A DNA stretch of 64,000 nt, taken from contig CAKRRN010000001.1 in the NCBI GenBank assembly GCA_934394435.1, positions 186,001 through 250,000 of the forward strand, written 5' to 3'. The notes under the pieces were generated by a model. It was given only the letters and a program-made list of their open reading frames with translations. It searched no databases and was not told where the DNA came from. The position numbers were made by a program, and so were the translations under genes. Below, piece by piece: positions 1 to 7,481 of this stretch (position 1 is the first letter of the stretch; each line of letters begins with the position of its first letter). This DNA comes from an uncultured Bacteroidaceae bacterium (lineage in GTDB: Bacteria > Bacteroidota > Bacteroidia > Bacteroidales > Bacteroidaceae).

Positions 1-540
1 AATAGAGCCAATAAAGATAGTGCTGTATTCAATATCGAAGGCTACCGTAGCTTTATACGTCGTCTTTTTGGACTGAGAGCTTCCAGAGCTATCAATCGCA
101 AGGAGGTCGTTATTTGCGATCCCGATTATGAGCGCATTATTTCTGATTTAACTTCACTCTCATCTGACTGTCAGAGATATAACCAAGAGGCTCGTCTTAT
201 GCGTTTCCCTTCCTATGTTCGTATTTTTTTCCATTATAGAGAGGACCGCGAGGTGGAGAAACTAAATGATAGACTCGAACTCCTGATAGAGGAACTTCAT
301 AATAGTCAGGATAGTGTCATCTTAATGCGTCTCAATGAGTATCCCATATTGGAGACGGATGCTCATACCAGACCCTTCCATTCTCCCCGTTTGAATATTG
401 CTACGGGAGTGTTTTTTCCCTTGGGTTTGTTCTTTTGGCTACGCATTTGGCGTTATCGTTTGCGCTTGTGGAATGACATGAACTCTATTCAAAAGATAAA
501 TACGCTTATTATAGAACGGATAAAAAAAACAACAATATGA
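1..540 (+). CDS. LptF/LptG-family permease, C-terminal fragment
   Basis: The frame is open from base 1 to a TGA at 538-540, so this is the last 179 residues of a longer gene that begins outside the window. An annotation starting at the ATG at 199 would be an artefact. A hydrophobic segment near the end (TGVFFPLGLFFWLRIWRYR) is followed by a basic amphipathic tail, as in the last transmembrane helix of YjgP/YjgQ permeases. LptF and LptG form the inner-membrane core that pulls lipopolysaccharide out of the membrane for transport to the cell surface. The stop overlaps the ribBA start by 4 bp (ATGA), so the two are probably co-transcribed and translationally coupled. An LptF/G gene just before ribBA is an arrangement I recall from other Bacteroidales. 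Only the tail is visible, so assignment to LptF or LptG is not possible. Confidence 0.65.
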   Translation, partial: NRANKDSAVFNIEGYRSFIRRLFGLRASRAINRKEVVICDPDYERIISDLTSLSSDCQRYNQEARLMRFPSYVRIFFHYREDREVEKLNDRLELLIEELHNSQDSVILMRLNEYPILETDAHTRPFHSPRLNIATGVFFPLGLFFWLRIWRYRLRLWNDMNSIQKINTLIIERIKKTTI

Positions 541-1742
541 ATGATAAAGTGACTTTGAGCACCATAGAGGAGGCTCTTGAGGACTTCAAACAAGGCAAGT
601 TTGTTATTGTGGTGGACGATGAAGACCGCGAGAACGAAGGCGACTTCATTACTCCTGCCGAAATGATAACACCAGAGAAGGTGAATTTTATGCTTCGTTA
701 TGGGCGTGGAGTTCTTTGTGCACCAATTACCATCAGTAGGGCGAGAGAGTTGGAACTGCCCCATCAGGTGCAAGAGAATACCAGTATGCTTGGGACTCCC
801 TTTACGGTGACCGTAGATCTTCTTGAGGGATGCACAACAGGTGTGAGCACTCACGATCGTGCTGCTACCATTCGGGCTTTGGCTGACCCTACACGCAAGC
901 CTACTGATTTTGGACGCCCTGGTCATATAAATCCTCTTTACGCTCAAGATAAAGGTGTGCTTAAGAGAGCAGGACATACAGAAGCTGCTGTAGACCTTGC
1001 ACGTTTGGCTGGACTGCAGCCCGCTGCCGCCTTGATAGAGATTCTTAACGAGGACGGAACAATGGCACGCATGCCTCAACTGCGCGAGGTTGCTCGTGAG
1101 CATGGACTTAAGATTATCTGTATACGCGACTTGATCGCCTATCGTCTAAAACAGGAGTCCTTAGTGGAACGTGGTGTTGAGGCTGAACTGCCAACAGAGT
1201 ATGGCGACTTCCATATTATTCCGTTCCGTCAGAAAAGCAATGGCTTGGAACATGTGGCTTTGGTAAAGGGGGAATGGAAGACTTCTGATCCTGTGCTTGT
1301 GCGTATGCACAGCAGTTGTATGACGGGCGATATCTTTGGTAGCAAGCGTTGTGATTGCGGAGAGCAACTCCATCGGGCCATGCAAATGATAGAGAAGGAG
1401 GGCAAGGGCGTTGTCGTCTATCTGAATCAAGAGGGACGAGGAATTGGTCTGATGAATAAGATTGCCGCCTATAAATTACAGGAGCAGGGAGATGATACTG
1501 TGGATGCAAATATTCATTTAGGTTTTCAGCCCGATGAGCGCGAATATGGTGTAGGTGCACAGATATTGAGAGAACTGGGTGTGGGCAAGATACGACTCAT
1601 TACCAATAATCCTGTGAAACGTGTGGGATTGGAAAGTTATGGGCTACAGATTGTGGAGAATGTGCCTATTGTGGTGGAGCCCAACCCTTATAATAAGCGC
1701 TATCTGGAAACCAAACGTATCCGGATGGGGCATAAGCTGTAA
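537..1742 (+). CDS. ribBA: Bifunctional DHBP synthase / GTP cyclohydrolase II
   Basis: Riboflavin biosynthesis. The N-terminal RibB half converts ribulose 5-phosphate to 3,4-dihydroxy-2-butanone 4-phosphate; the C-terminal RibA half opens GTP to the diaminopyrimidine precursor. The 401-residue length is normal for the fusion. RibB shows the metal-binding DDEDRENEGD motif at 27-36 and STHDRA at 104-109. RibA has the zinc cysteines C261, C272 and C274 with the expected 11- and 2-residue spacing, the GRGIGL loop near 300-305, and the YGVGAQIL and TNNP motifs near 337-359. Both halves look catalytically intact. The start overlaps the upstream permease stop (ATGA), and no FMN riboswitch could fit between them. 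Cytoplasmic. Confidence 0.97.
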   Translation: MNDKVTLSTIEEALEDFKQGKFVIVVDDEDRENEGDFITPAEMITPEKVNFMLRYGRGVLCAPITISRARELELPHQVQENTSMLGTPFTVTVDLLEGCTTGVSTHDRAATIRALADPTRKPTDFGRPGHINPLYAQDKGVLKRAGHTEAAVDLARLAGLQPAAALIEILNEDGTMARMPQLREVAREHGLKIICIRDLIAYRLKQESLVERGVEAELPTEYGDFHIIPFRQKSNGLEHVALVKGEWKTSDPVLVRMHSSCMTGDIFGSKRCDCGEQLHRAMQMIEKEGKGVVVYLNQEGRGIGLMNKIAAYKLQEQGDDTVDANIHLGFQPDEREYGVGAQILRELGVGKIRLITNNPVKRVGLESYGLQIVENVPIVVEPNPYNKRYLETKRIRMGHKL

Positions 1743-1817
1743 TAAAGAGGAGAGACGCGAAGGTCTTTAAGAATACGGTAGAATATAATAATAACGAATC
1801 TACATAATAAACTAAAG

Positions 1818-3014
1818 ATGGAAAACATTCTTTCAGACAGACTCAACCGTCTGTCACCAAGTGCAACACTGGCTATGAGTCAGCGAAGCAGTGAGTTGAA
1901 GGCTCAGGGAGTGGATATAATCAATATGAGTGTGGGGGAACCTGATTTCAATACCCCCGATCATATTAAGGCTGCCGCTATTAAGGCAGTGGAGGAGAAT
2001 TGGACACGTTATTCCCCTGTACCTGGTTATCCCGAACTGAAAAAAGCTATTGTTGCCAAGTTGAAGAATGAGAATGGTTTGGACTATCTTCCAAGTCAAA
2101 TTCTTTGCAGCAATGGTGCCAAGCAAAGTGTCTGCAATGCTATTATGGCTTTGGTGAATGCTGGTGATGAGGTAATTATACCTGCACCCTATTGGGTAAG
2201 CTATCCTCAGATGGTCTTGTTGGCTGAGGGTACGCCTGTAACTATAAATACCACCATAGAACAGGACTTTAAGATTACTCCAGAACAACTGGAACAAGCG
2301 ATTACTCCTCGTACGCGTGCCATAATCCTCTGTTCTCCCAGCAATCCCACCGGGTCCGTTTATAGTTCGGCAGAACTTGAAGCATTGAAAAACGTATTGC
2401 TTAAGCATGAGCGTGTGATGGTTATTGCCGATGAGATTTACGAGCATATCAACTATGTGGGTGCACATGCCAGCATGGCACACTTTGCTGATATTAAGGA
2501 TCGTGTGGTGATCGTAAACGGAGTAAGTAAGGCATATGCTATGACAGGGTGGCGTATAGGTTTTATCGCTGCTCCCGAATGGGTGGTAAAGGGCTGTAAC
2601 AAACTTCAAGGGCAGTATACTAGCGGACCATGTTCTGTGTCTCAGAAAGCTGCTGAAGCTGCTTATACGGGCTCACAGGAGTGTGTGGAGGTCATGCGTC
2701 AGGCATTTGAGCGTCGTCGTGACCTTATTGTAAAACTTGCTCGTGAGATTCCTGGACTTGAAGTGAATAATCCTCATGGCGCCTTCTATCTTTTCCCCAA
2801 GTGTAGCCATTTCTTTGGCAAGCGCGATGGCGATCGCCAGATAAACAACAGTACGGATCTTGCTATGTATTTGCTGGAGGTGGGCCATGTTGCCACAGTG
2901 GGTGGTGATGCCTTTGGCTCTCCCGAGTGTTTCCGTATGAGTTATGCTACCAGCGAGGAGAACATCATCGAGGCAATGCATCGTATAGCTGATACATTGT
3001 CGCGCTTGAAGTAG
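1818..3014 (+). CDS. PLP-dependent aspartate aminotransferase-type enzyme (class I)
   Basis: Fold-type I aminotransferase of 398 residues, the usual length for the subgroup Ib aspartate aminotransferases of Bacteroidetes. Visible residues are the cofactor-contacting N176 in SPSNPTGS, D205 in ADEIYE, the Schiff-base lysine K238 in VSKAYAMTGWR, and arginine R246 after it. The likely reaction interconverts aspartate and 2-oxoglutarate with oxaloacetate and glutamate in the cytoplasm; broader substrate use cannot be excluded. It lies 75 bp after ribBA in the same direction and may be read through from it. An imperfect hairpin with a GCGGAG/CTCCGC core lies about 50 bp downstream. Confidence 0.9.
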   Translation: MENILSDRLNRLSPSATLAMSQRSSELKAQGVDIINMSVGEPDFNTPDHIKAAAIKAVEENWTRYSPVPGYPELKKAIVAKLKNENGLDYLPSQILCSNGAKQSVCNAIMALVNAGDEVIIPAPYWVSYPQMVLLAEGTPVTINTTIEQDFKITPEQLEQAITPRTRAIILCSPSNPTGSVYSSAELEALKNVLLKHERVMVIADEIYEHINYVGAHASMAHFADIKDRVVIVNGVSKAYAMTGWRIGFIAAPEWVVKGCNKLQGQYTSGPCSVSQKAAEAAYTGSQECVEVMRQAFERRRDLIVKLAREIPGLEVNNPHGAFYLFPKCSHFFGKRDGDRQINNSTDLAMYLLEVGHVATVGGDAFGSPECFRMSYATSEENIIEAMHRIADTLSRLK

Positions 3015-3061
3015 TTTGTAATTATCGGGCAAAGCTATTCCATGCTTGCTCAATGTTGAAA

Positions 3062-3152
3062 TGCGCGGAGTATACTGAGACTCTTTTGACGGTCTTTGTA
3101 GCTCCGCGTATATTATGTTCGTCAACTAATGGGTTTATCGGGTGAGACGAAC
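3062..3152. other. Two inverted repeats after the aminotransferase gene
   Basis: Two stem-capable repeats sit in the 224-bp gap. The first has CGCGGAG at about 3063-3069 and CTCCGCG at about 3102-3108. The second has GTTCGTC at 3117-3123 and GACGAAC at 3146-3152. Neither is followed by a clear T-run. The loop of the second carries GGGTTTATCGGGTGAG, which resembles half of the palindrome at 7100-7148. Confidence 0.4.
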
Positions 3153-3238
3153 TTAGGGAAAGGAAATCGTCATGTTAGTAGATTTCTACTGAGCCGTTTC
3201 TTCGAATTGTGTATTCAACCTTACTTCTTTGATGTTTC

Positions 3239-3958
3239 CTATTCGAAGTAAAGTGTCAATACAATCATTTTCGAGCTGGCACCATCTAGGCTGTTGGTAT
3301 ATTTGCGAAGTGTGCTGTCTATTAGGTCTTTTCTGTTCTTCTTTAGGATATCTGCCAGACCAAAACAGAATTTCAGTTCAGGATTGAGTTTGAAAAAAGG
3401 AAGATAAATGTCGCATCCCATACCCACTTCCAGGTAGCAGTCGAAGGGTTTGAGCATCAAGGCAGAGTGCTTCTTGGTTGTCAAGTCAATCATCGGGTTG
3501 ACACCTGTTATGAGATAAGGACGGAAATTGTTGTAGCGTGGTGCGGCAAATTTCAAGTCCAAAGGTATGGAAATGTAAGTGCTCTTGATGTTTTGCGTGG
3601 TGTCACGTCCACTGTTCTGTTCATGGAAGAGAATGTGCTTTTGCCCGAAGTGCATAGTGGGGGCGAGTCTAAGAGACAAGTATTTGTTTAGTCTCAGTTC
3701 TCCCAGTACACCTACGCTAAAGCCTGGATTGTAGTTGTCTACGTCTGCATACCATTGTTGTCCGCTTTCGGGGTCTATATAACCGTTGTTTTGTAATTCC
3801 AAATCCTGTATTTGCAGACCAATGAGAAATCCATAGTGCAGTCTTCTCTGATCCAAATAAGGGCGATTCATCAGTTTACGCTTTTGACCTACTGCACTTA
3901 AAGCGCAGATGAGTGCCAGTATCAGGCAGAATATGCGTGTATTGTGGGATTTCATCAT
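3239..3958 (-). CDS. porT: PorT-family outer-membrane beta-barrel protein
   Basis: A 239-residue protein with a signal peptide (cut near residue 25, AVGQ) and alternating strands typical of a small beta-barrel. NRPYLDQRRLHYGFLIG at about 31-47 matches the conserved start of the mature PorT family. The frame extends 35 codons further upstream, but MMKSHNTRIF at 3958 precedes the signal peptide directly and is the likely start. In Porphyromonas and relatives PorT is needed for type IX secretion. Its presence fits the CTD-like tails on the large secreted proteins in this window, although PorT-like barrels also occur in T9SS-negative Bacteroidales. No other Por gene is visible nearby. Convergent with the aminotransferase, divergent from the ferredoxin. 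Confidence 0.75.
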   Translation of the reverse strand: MMKSHNTRIFCLILALICALSAVGQKRKLMNRPYLDQRRLHYGFLIGLQIQDLELQNNGYIDPESGQQWYADVDNYNPGFSVGVLGELRLNKYLSLRLAPTMHFGQKHILFHEQNSGRDTTQNIKSTYISIPLDLKFAAPRYNNFRPYLITGVNPMIDLTTKKHSALMLKPFDCYLEVGMGCDIYLPFFKLNPELKFCFGLADILKKNRKDLIDSTLRKYTNSLDGASSKMIVLTLYFE

Positions 3959-4064
3959 ATAGAATAACGTGTGCTTATCGCTCTTTATTGCATAAATAAT
4001 CAATTTTGATGAGTCTAAAGAAAAAAATAGGCTGTTGTGGATGGGTTGTATCACTAAAATCAAT

Positions 4065-4072
4065 TATCTTTG
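4065..4072 (+). promoter_or_regulatory. Promoter -7 box for the ferredoxin gene
   Basis: TATCTTTG matches the Bacteroidetes -7 consensus TAnnTTTG, 48 bp before the ferredoxin ATG. A TTG at 4046-4048 is 16 bp upstream, shorter than the usual 19-21, so the -33 element is uncertain. Confidence 0.65.
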
Positions 4073-4120
4073 CAATCAAAAATAAACAGATATTCATTAA
4101 ACAAATAAAACTTTAAGATT

Positions 4121-4285
4121 ATGGCATACGTAATTGGTGATGATTGTGTTGCATGCGGCACATGTATCGATGAGTGTCCTGTAGGAGCTATCTCTGAAGG
4201 CGAGAAGTACTCTATCAATCCAGAAATGTGCACAGAGTGTGGCACATGTGCAGATGCTTGCCCCAGCGGCGCCATCTCTCTGTAA
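4121..4285 (+). CDS. Small 2[4Fe-4S] ferredoxin (54 residues)
   Basis: Short gene read directly from the sequence (MAYVIGDDCVACGTC...). It carries two classical CxxCxxCxxxCP cluster motifs, C9-C12-C15-C19 and C37-C40-C43-C47, related by the internal pseudo-duplication typical of clostridial-type ferredoxins. It is expected to carry low-potential electrons in the cytoplasm, for example for pyruvate:ferredoxin oxidoreductase or hydrogenases of an anaerobe. It is monocistronic, with its own -7 box about 50 bp upstream and a strong terminator 56 bp downstream. Both clusters look intact. The partner enzyme is not in the window. Confidence 0.95.
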   Translation: MAYVIGDDCVACGTCIDECPVGAISEGEKYSINPEMCTECGTCADACPSGAISL

Positions 4286-4340
4286 TACAGATTTAACTCT
4301 GTATAACAACAAAGGAATCTTCGTTTTTATATAACGACAA

Positions 4341-4381
4341 GCGAGGACTTGTGGCAATGTTCCACGAGGTCCTCGCTTTTT
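4341..4381 (+). terminator. Rho-independent terminator of the ferredoxin gene
   Basis: GCGAGGAC with following GTGG pairs with CCAC and GTCCTCGC around a short loop, about 14 pairs with one bulge and one G.U, followed directly by TTTTT at 4377-4381. Confidence 0.9.
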
Positions 4382-4421
4382 CGTATTCTGCTTTTACTTT
4401 ATGTGCGAAGGATAGAATGGT

Positions 4422-5258
4422 TTATTCTAATGTAATCTCCATGGTACCTATGAATCTGGCATTCTTTCCCATGTGGTCCACCATTACTTCGTGTCCCTCC
4501 TTGTCAATAGCGTGTTCTGGGTGTGACAGGTAGGTGTGTGTGTGCCCTCCTAACAGTAAGTCTATGCCTGTGGTGTTGGCTATGAACTCAGGGTCGTATC
4601 CTTCTCCTTTTGCCCAACCCAAATGGCTTAGACAAATGACCAAATCACAATTCTCTTCGCCCCGTAGCTTGTCTATTATCGGTTGGGCTGCTATTGCGGG
4701 TGTGATGAACTTCATTGGCTCATAGTTGGATTTGGTTACCAGTCCGTCGGGTTGTGGGCAGACACCGAATATACCTATGCGCGCGCCCGCACGTTCTATT
4801 ATTATATAAGGCTTTACAAGTCCCTCGCATGGTGTGTTATTGAAGTCATAGTTGCAACACACGAAAGGGAAATCAGCCATACGTATGAGTCGTGCCAGAT
4901 TGTCCAATCCGTAATCAAACTCGTGGTTGCCGATGGTGCATGCATCGTATTTCATGGCATTCATCAGTTTAATCTCCACTTCACCATGATAGAGGTTGTA
5001 ATAGGCAGAGCCTTGACTGAAGTCTCCGCAATCCAATAGTAATAGTTCTGGATGTTCGTTGCGTAGTTGCTTGAGTAGGGCAGCCCGTCGCATGTATCCA
5101 CCCTTGTCGGCTTGTGCGGTGTCGCTAAAATTTTTGGATATGGGTTCTATACATGAATGTGTGTCGCTGGTGTGTACCACCATGAGACGCTTGTCTTGTG
5201 CTGCCGATGTGACGCACCATGCTATCATTAAGCATATGATGGGTATGAGTCTTTTCAT
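4422..5258 (-). CDS. 5'-nucleotidase family, metallophosphatase half
   Basis: Exported (signal peptide to about A20) calcineurin-like phosphoesterase of 278 residues, corresponding to the N-terminal catalytic half of UshA-type 5'-nucleotidases. Metal-site motifs are HTSDTH (29-34), DCGDFS (76-81), GNHEFDYG (110-117), a histidine in LSHLGW (210-215) and GGHTHT (237-242). The full set suggests an active dinuclear enzyme that would strip phosphate from nucleotides in the periplasm. The substrate-binding C-terminal domain is missing here and is encoded by the separate gene just upstream, 33 bp away in the same operon. The two products probably form one functional unit. Confidence 0.88.
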   Translation of the reverse strand: MKRLIPIICLMIAWCVTSAAQDKRLMVVHTSDTHSCIEPISKNFSDTAQADKGGYMRRAALLKQLRNEHPELLLLDCGDFSQGSAYYNLYHGEVEIKLMNAMKYDACTIGNHEFDYGLDNLARLIRMADFPFVCCNYDFNNTPCEGLVKPYIIIERAGARIGIFGVCPQPDGLVTKSNYEPMKFITPAIAAQPIIDKLRGEENCDLVICLSHLGWAKGEGYDPEFIANTTGIDLLLGGHTHTYLSHPEHAIDKEGHEVMVDHMGKNARFIGTMEITLE

Positions 5259-5291
5259 TTTCTTTTCTTCTATGTTTTGTGAAATGTTGAT

Positions 5292-6050
5292 TTAGGGTTT
5301 CTGAATTTTGATTCTACCCTCAATCTTGCTGTCTATCACTCTGTTTTTGATAATACTTTCAGCCATGACATCTCTGACGAGTATGTTTAGGTCGTAGCGT
5401 TTTTTTGCTAATTTTAGGGCGGTCATGTGGTCGTTGCCCTCTGCCAGATAGTCCAGTGTAGCGATTTTGTAGGTATGGTTGTCATCGATATCTTTTCCTC
5501 CTATCGTGGCAGACTCAACCTTTCCGTCTGGAGTGATGATTAGGCGTACACTGCTGCTGACTCCTTCTCCATGTACAGATGCGATGTTTTCCATAAGTTT
5601 TTTGACATCTTTTCCTTTCATTTCAAGTACCACCAGACGGTTTTCGAATGGCGAGATGAGCATGATGTCTCCTTTGCGCACGATTCCCTCAGGCATGTTG
5701 TTACGCAGTCCGCCTACATTCATCAGCCCCATGTCTGCTTGTTCCAGTCCTGTGGCAGTGCTTCCTTCCACCAGTACGTCTGCTGCCCAGTTACCCAATA
5801 GACTTTCGGGCCTTCCAGACGACATGGCTGTTCGGCTTAATCCGAGAGGTGGCAGCATCACGCTGTCTACGGTTGCCTTATAGGGTTTTACTATTTCCAT
5901 AGCCTCCTTGTCTGGCATTTTGTCAAGGGCGGATGTTACTTCCAGCCGCTCCCAGGCAATGCTTTTCACTTTGTACTTTTGTGCCTCTATTTCTGTGTGT
6001 GTGAATAACAGTATGGTCAGTAAGGCTGCTTGTTGTAAGTATTTGTTCAT
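5292..6050 (-). CDS. 5'-nucleotidase family, C-terminal (substrate-binding) half
   Basis: 252-residue secreted protein (signal peptide to about Q24) that matches the C-terminal domain of UshA-like 5'-nucleotidases: GNWAADVL (86-93) and NVGGLRNNMP (111-120) are typical of the nucleobase-binding domain. It has no metal-binding phosphatase motifs, so alone it should not be catalytic. It is the first gene of a two-gene operon with the metallophosphatase half. The frame begins at 6077, but that codon overlaps the -7 box at 6075-6082; starting at 6050 (MNKYLQQ) gives a clean signal peptide and fits the promoter. Confidence 0.87.
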   Translation of the reverse strand: MNKYLQQAALLTILLFTHTEIEAQKYKVKSIAWERLEVTSALDKMPDKEAMEIVKPYKATVDSVMLPPLGLSRTAMSSGRPESLLGNWAADVLVEGSTATGLEQADMGLMNVGGLRNNMPEGIVRKGDIMLISPFENRLVVLEMKGKDVKKLMENIASVHGEGVSSSVRLIITPDGKVESATIGGKDIDDNHTYKIATLDYLAEGNDHMTALKLAKKRYDLNILVRDVMAESIIKNRVIDSKIEGRIKIQKP

Positions 6051-6074
6051 TTGAAAAATAGGTTTAATCGCATG

Positions 6075-6082
6075 CAAAGTTA
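6075..6082 (-). promoter_or_regulatory. Promoter -7 box for the split 5'-nucleotidase operon
   Basis: On the minus strand TAACTTTG fits TAnnTTTG. A start about 7 bp further downstream leaves a short leader before the ATG at 6050. No convincing -33 element is seen. Confidence 0.6.
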
Positions 6083-6157
6083 CATAAATCGGAGTAAAAA
6101 AGCGTTAGAAATGAGCAATCTTTCCGTTTTTGTCTTTCTCGTTTTGAAAAAAACGTC

Positions 6158-6165
6158 TACCTTTG
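6158..6165 (+). promoter_or_regulatory. Promoter -7 box for rplS
   Basis: TACCTTTG (followed by CGG) matches the -7 consensus. The predicted transcript start is near 6172, giving a leader of about 90 nt that begins with a hairpin. Confidence 0.65.
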
Positions 6166-6177
6166 CGGTCGCTTTCC

Positions 6178-6222
6178 CATGGGTCGCTGGCAGGAAGGAA
6201 AGAGTGACCTGTTATGCCCATG
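6178..6222 (+). promoter_or_regulatory. Structured leader of rplS mRNA
   Basis: CATGGG (6178-6183) pairs with CCCATG (6217-6222), and inside it TCGCT (6184-6188) pairs with AGTGA (6203-6207) with one G.U. An alternative stem GGTCGCT/AGTGACC (6182-6188 with 6203-6209) excludes part of the outer stem. The structure sits at the predicted mRNA 5' end, where ribosomal-protein autoregulatory leaders are found. The regulatory role is inference. Confidence 0.4.
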
Positions 6223-6261
6223 TGCGATCGACACACAATTTTTTAAAACATTCAAACCAAA

Positions 6262-6630
6262 ATGGCTGATTTAATTAAAATTGCTGAAGAAGCATTTGCT
6301 ACGGGTAAGACTTGTCCTGAATTCAAGGCTGGTGACACAGTGACCGTGGCTTACAGAATTGTCGAGGGTAACAAGGAGCGCGTTCAGCTCTACCGTGGCG
6401 TAGTAATCAAAATTTCTGGTCATGGTGACAAGCGTCGTTTCACTGTTCGTAAGATGTCTGGAACTGTGGGCGTAGAGCGTATCTTCCCCGTGGAGTCTCC
6501 CAGCATCGACAGCATCACAGTGAACAAGGTAGGTAAGGTACGTCGTGCTAAGCTGTACTACCTGCGTAACTTGACTGGTAAGAAGGCACGTATCGCTGAG
6601 AAGCGCGTGGCTGCTGCCAAGGCAGAGTAA
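6262..6630 (+). CDS. rplS: 50S ribosomal protein L19
   Basis: 122-residue ribosomal protein at the 30S/50S interface. The core reads FKAGDTVTVAYRI, then RVQLYRGVVI, the basic TVRKMSG and GVERIFPV stretches, then KVGKVRRAKLYYLRNL, which is the family signature; the tail is alanine- and lysine-rich. The ATG at 6262 begins the conserved MADLI start. Here the gene stands alone: its own -7 box lies about 100 bp upstream and a strong terminator follows, whereas in many bacteria L19 is co-transcribed with trmD and rimM. The structured leader suggests feedback control. Confidence 0.97.
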   Translation: MADLIKIAEEAFATGKTCPEFKAGDTVTVAYRIVEGNKERVQLYRGVVIKISGHGDKRRFTVRKMSGTVGVERIFPVESPSIDSITVNKVGKVRRAKLYYLRNLTGKKARIAEKRVAAAKAE

Positions 6631-6656
6631 TTCGCTGTAGATACGTACAGAAAGAA

Positions 6657-6705
6657 AGAGCATAGGGCGCAATATCTTCGGATGTTGCGCCCTTGCTCTA
6701 TTTTT
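6657..6705 (+). terminator. Rho-independent terminator of rplS
   Basis: AGAGCA-AGGGCGCAA-ATC and its complement pair around a TTCG tetraloop (5' arm 6657-6676, 3' arm 6681-6699) with one small mismatch, followed by ATTTTTG. The stem is about 18 pairs. Confidence 0.92.
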
Positions 6706-6751
6706 GTTGTTCTTCTTTCGGAATGTGTTTGGATTCATTCGACAAATTAAG

Positions 6752-6872
6752 GGTTCACCCGGTAAACTAAGGGGAGCATCGGAAGTAATAGACATAACCT
6801 GTACTTATAAGCCAGCTTGCTTGTCTGTACAACGGATATAATAATAAGATTCATACGAAAAGGCTCAGTTTA
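6752..6872 (+). repeat. Direct repeat C, copy 1
   Basis: About 121 bp starting GGTTCACCCGGTAAAC and ending GGCTCAGTTTA. It aligns with 7127-7251 at roughly 90 percent identity by eye, including an identical block around ATAACGG/ATAATAATAAGATT. One small indel lies near 6790. Confidence 0.85.
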
Positions 6873-7099
6873 TGTTCCTAGTTGGAGAAAAATATTTTCC
6901 CAGTTAGGAAAAAAGAAAAGGGCTATTATAATGGTGCGCTATTACCGTTTCATAAAATGGATAGTGCGTCTACCTTTTTACTGTTTATACCATGAGAAAA
7001 CGCATCTATGAAAATCCATAAAAATTCACTCTAAAAAGTAATACGGCTTCAATGGCCTTTGAAGACTATATTACTTGAACATTGTGAATACTATAATCC

Positions 7100-7148
7100 C
7101 CCTTGGTTTATCAGGTGAGCCAAATTGGTTCACCCGATAAACCAAGGG
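7100..7148. repeat. 49-nt near-perfect palindrome
   Basis: Left arm CCCTTGGTTTATC (7100-7112) is the exact complement of GATAAACCAAGGG (7136-7148). After one A/C mismatch, GGTGAGCCAA (7114-7123) pairs with TTGGTTCACC (7125-7134) with one G.U, leaving a single-base centre. The right half is the beginning of repeat copy 2. Confidence 0.9.
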
Positions 7149-7251
7149 AGCTTCGGAAGTAAAGTCACAGGCATAACCTGTACTTATAAGCCAACTTGCT
7201 TGTCTGTATAACGGATATAATAATAAGATTCATACGAAAGGGCTCAGTTTA
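7127..7251 (+). repeat. Direct repeat C, copy 2
   Basis: About 125 bp, second copy of the repeat at 6752-6872, offset by roughly 377 bp. The copies share TAACCTGTACTTATAAGCC, then GCTTGCTTGTCTGTA with one change before it, then CATACGAAA, and diverge after CAGTTTA. Confidence 0.85.
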
Positions 7252-7404
7252 CTTTTCTCCAACATAGGAAAATTGGCAAAGCCGTTTCTTATCCAACAAT
7301 CCTTTTTGGGGAAGGCTTGAAAATCTCTGAGAACTCTTCTGAATAAAGAATGTTCGCAGGTTAATTTTTTCCCTCTTTTTTTATTCTTGTATAAGAAAAA
7401 AAAC

Positions 7405-7412
7405 TAAATTTG
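7405..7412 (+). promoter_or_regulatory. Promoter -7 box for the GH27 gene
   Basis: TAAATTTG matches TAnnTTTG, about 70 bp before the chosen ATG at 7482. No good -33 element at the standard spacing. Confidence 0.5.
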
Positions 7413-7481
7413 TCGGTTACAATGTGCTTTAGCACAGTTTTGGACTGTCTAATAATACCTAACTACATACTAAAAAAGGCA

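Larger units (their letters stand above)
6706..7404. other. Non-coding repeat block between rplS and the GH27 gene
   Basis: About 700 bp with no credible gene; short open frames here overlap the repeats. It contains a direct repeat in two copies, a 49-nt palindrome and a further hairpin (AAGTAATA at 7036-7043 with TATTACTT at 7069-7076, with an inner CTTCAA/TTGAAG). A motif resembling CTAGTTGGAGAAAAAT...CCCAGTTAGG at 6878-6912 recurs in similar form at 31338-31375. Confidence 0.7.

Noticed and set aside
489..1103. 204-codon minus-strand frame over ribBA
   Set aside because: It is antisense to the conserved ribBA coding sequence, which fully explains the region.
6817..7011. 64-codon open frame in the rplS-GH27 gap
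   Set aside because: It overlaps repeat C copy 1, whose second copy at 7127-7251 does not keep the frame, and it has no promoter or family match.
7100..7148. Ordinary transcription terminator
   Set aside because: No T-run follows on either strand and there is no gene end next to it; the palindrome has almost no loop.
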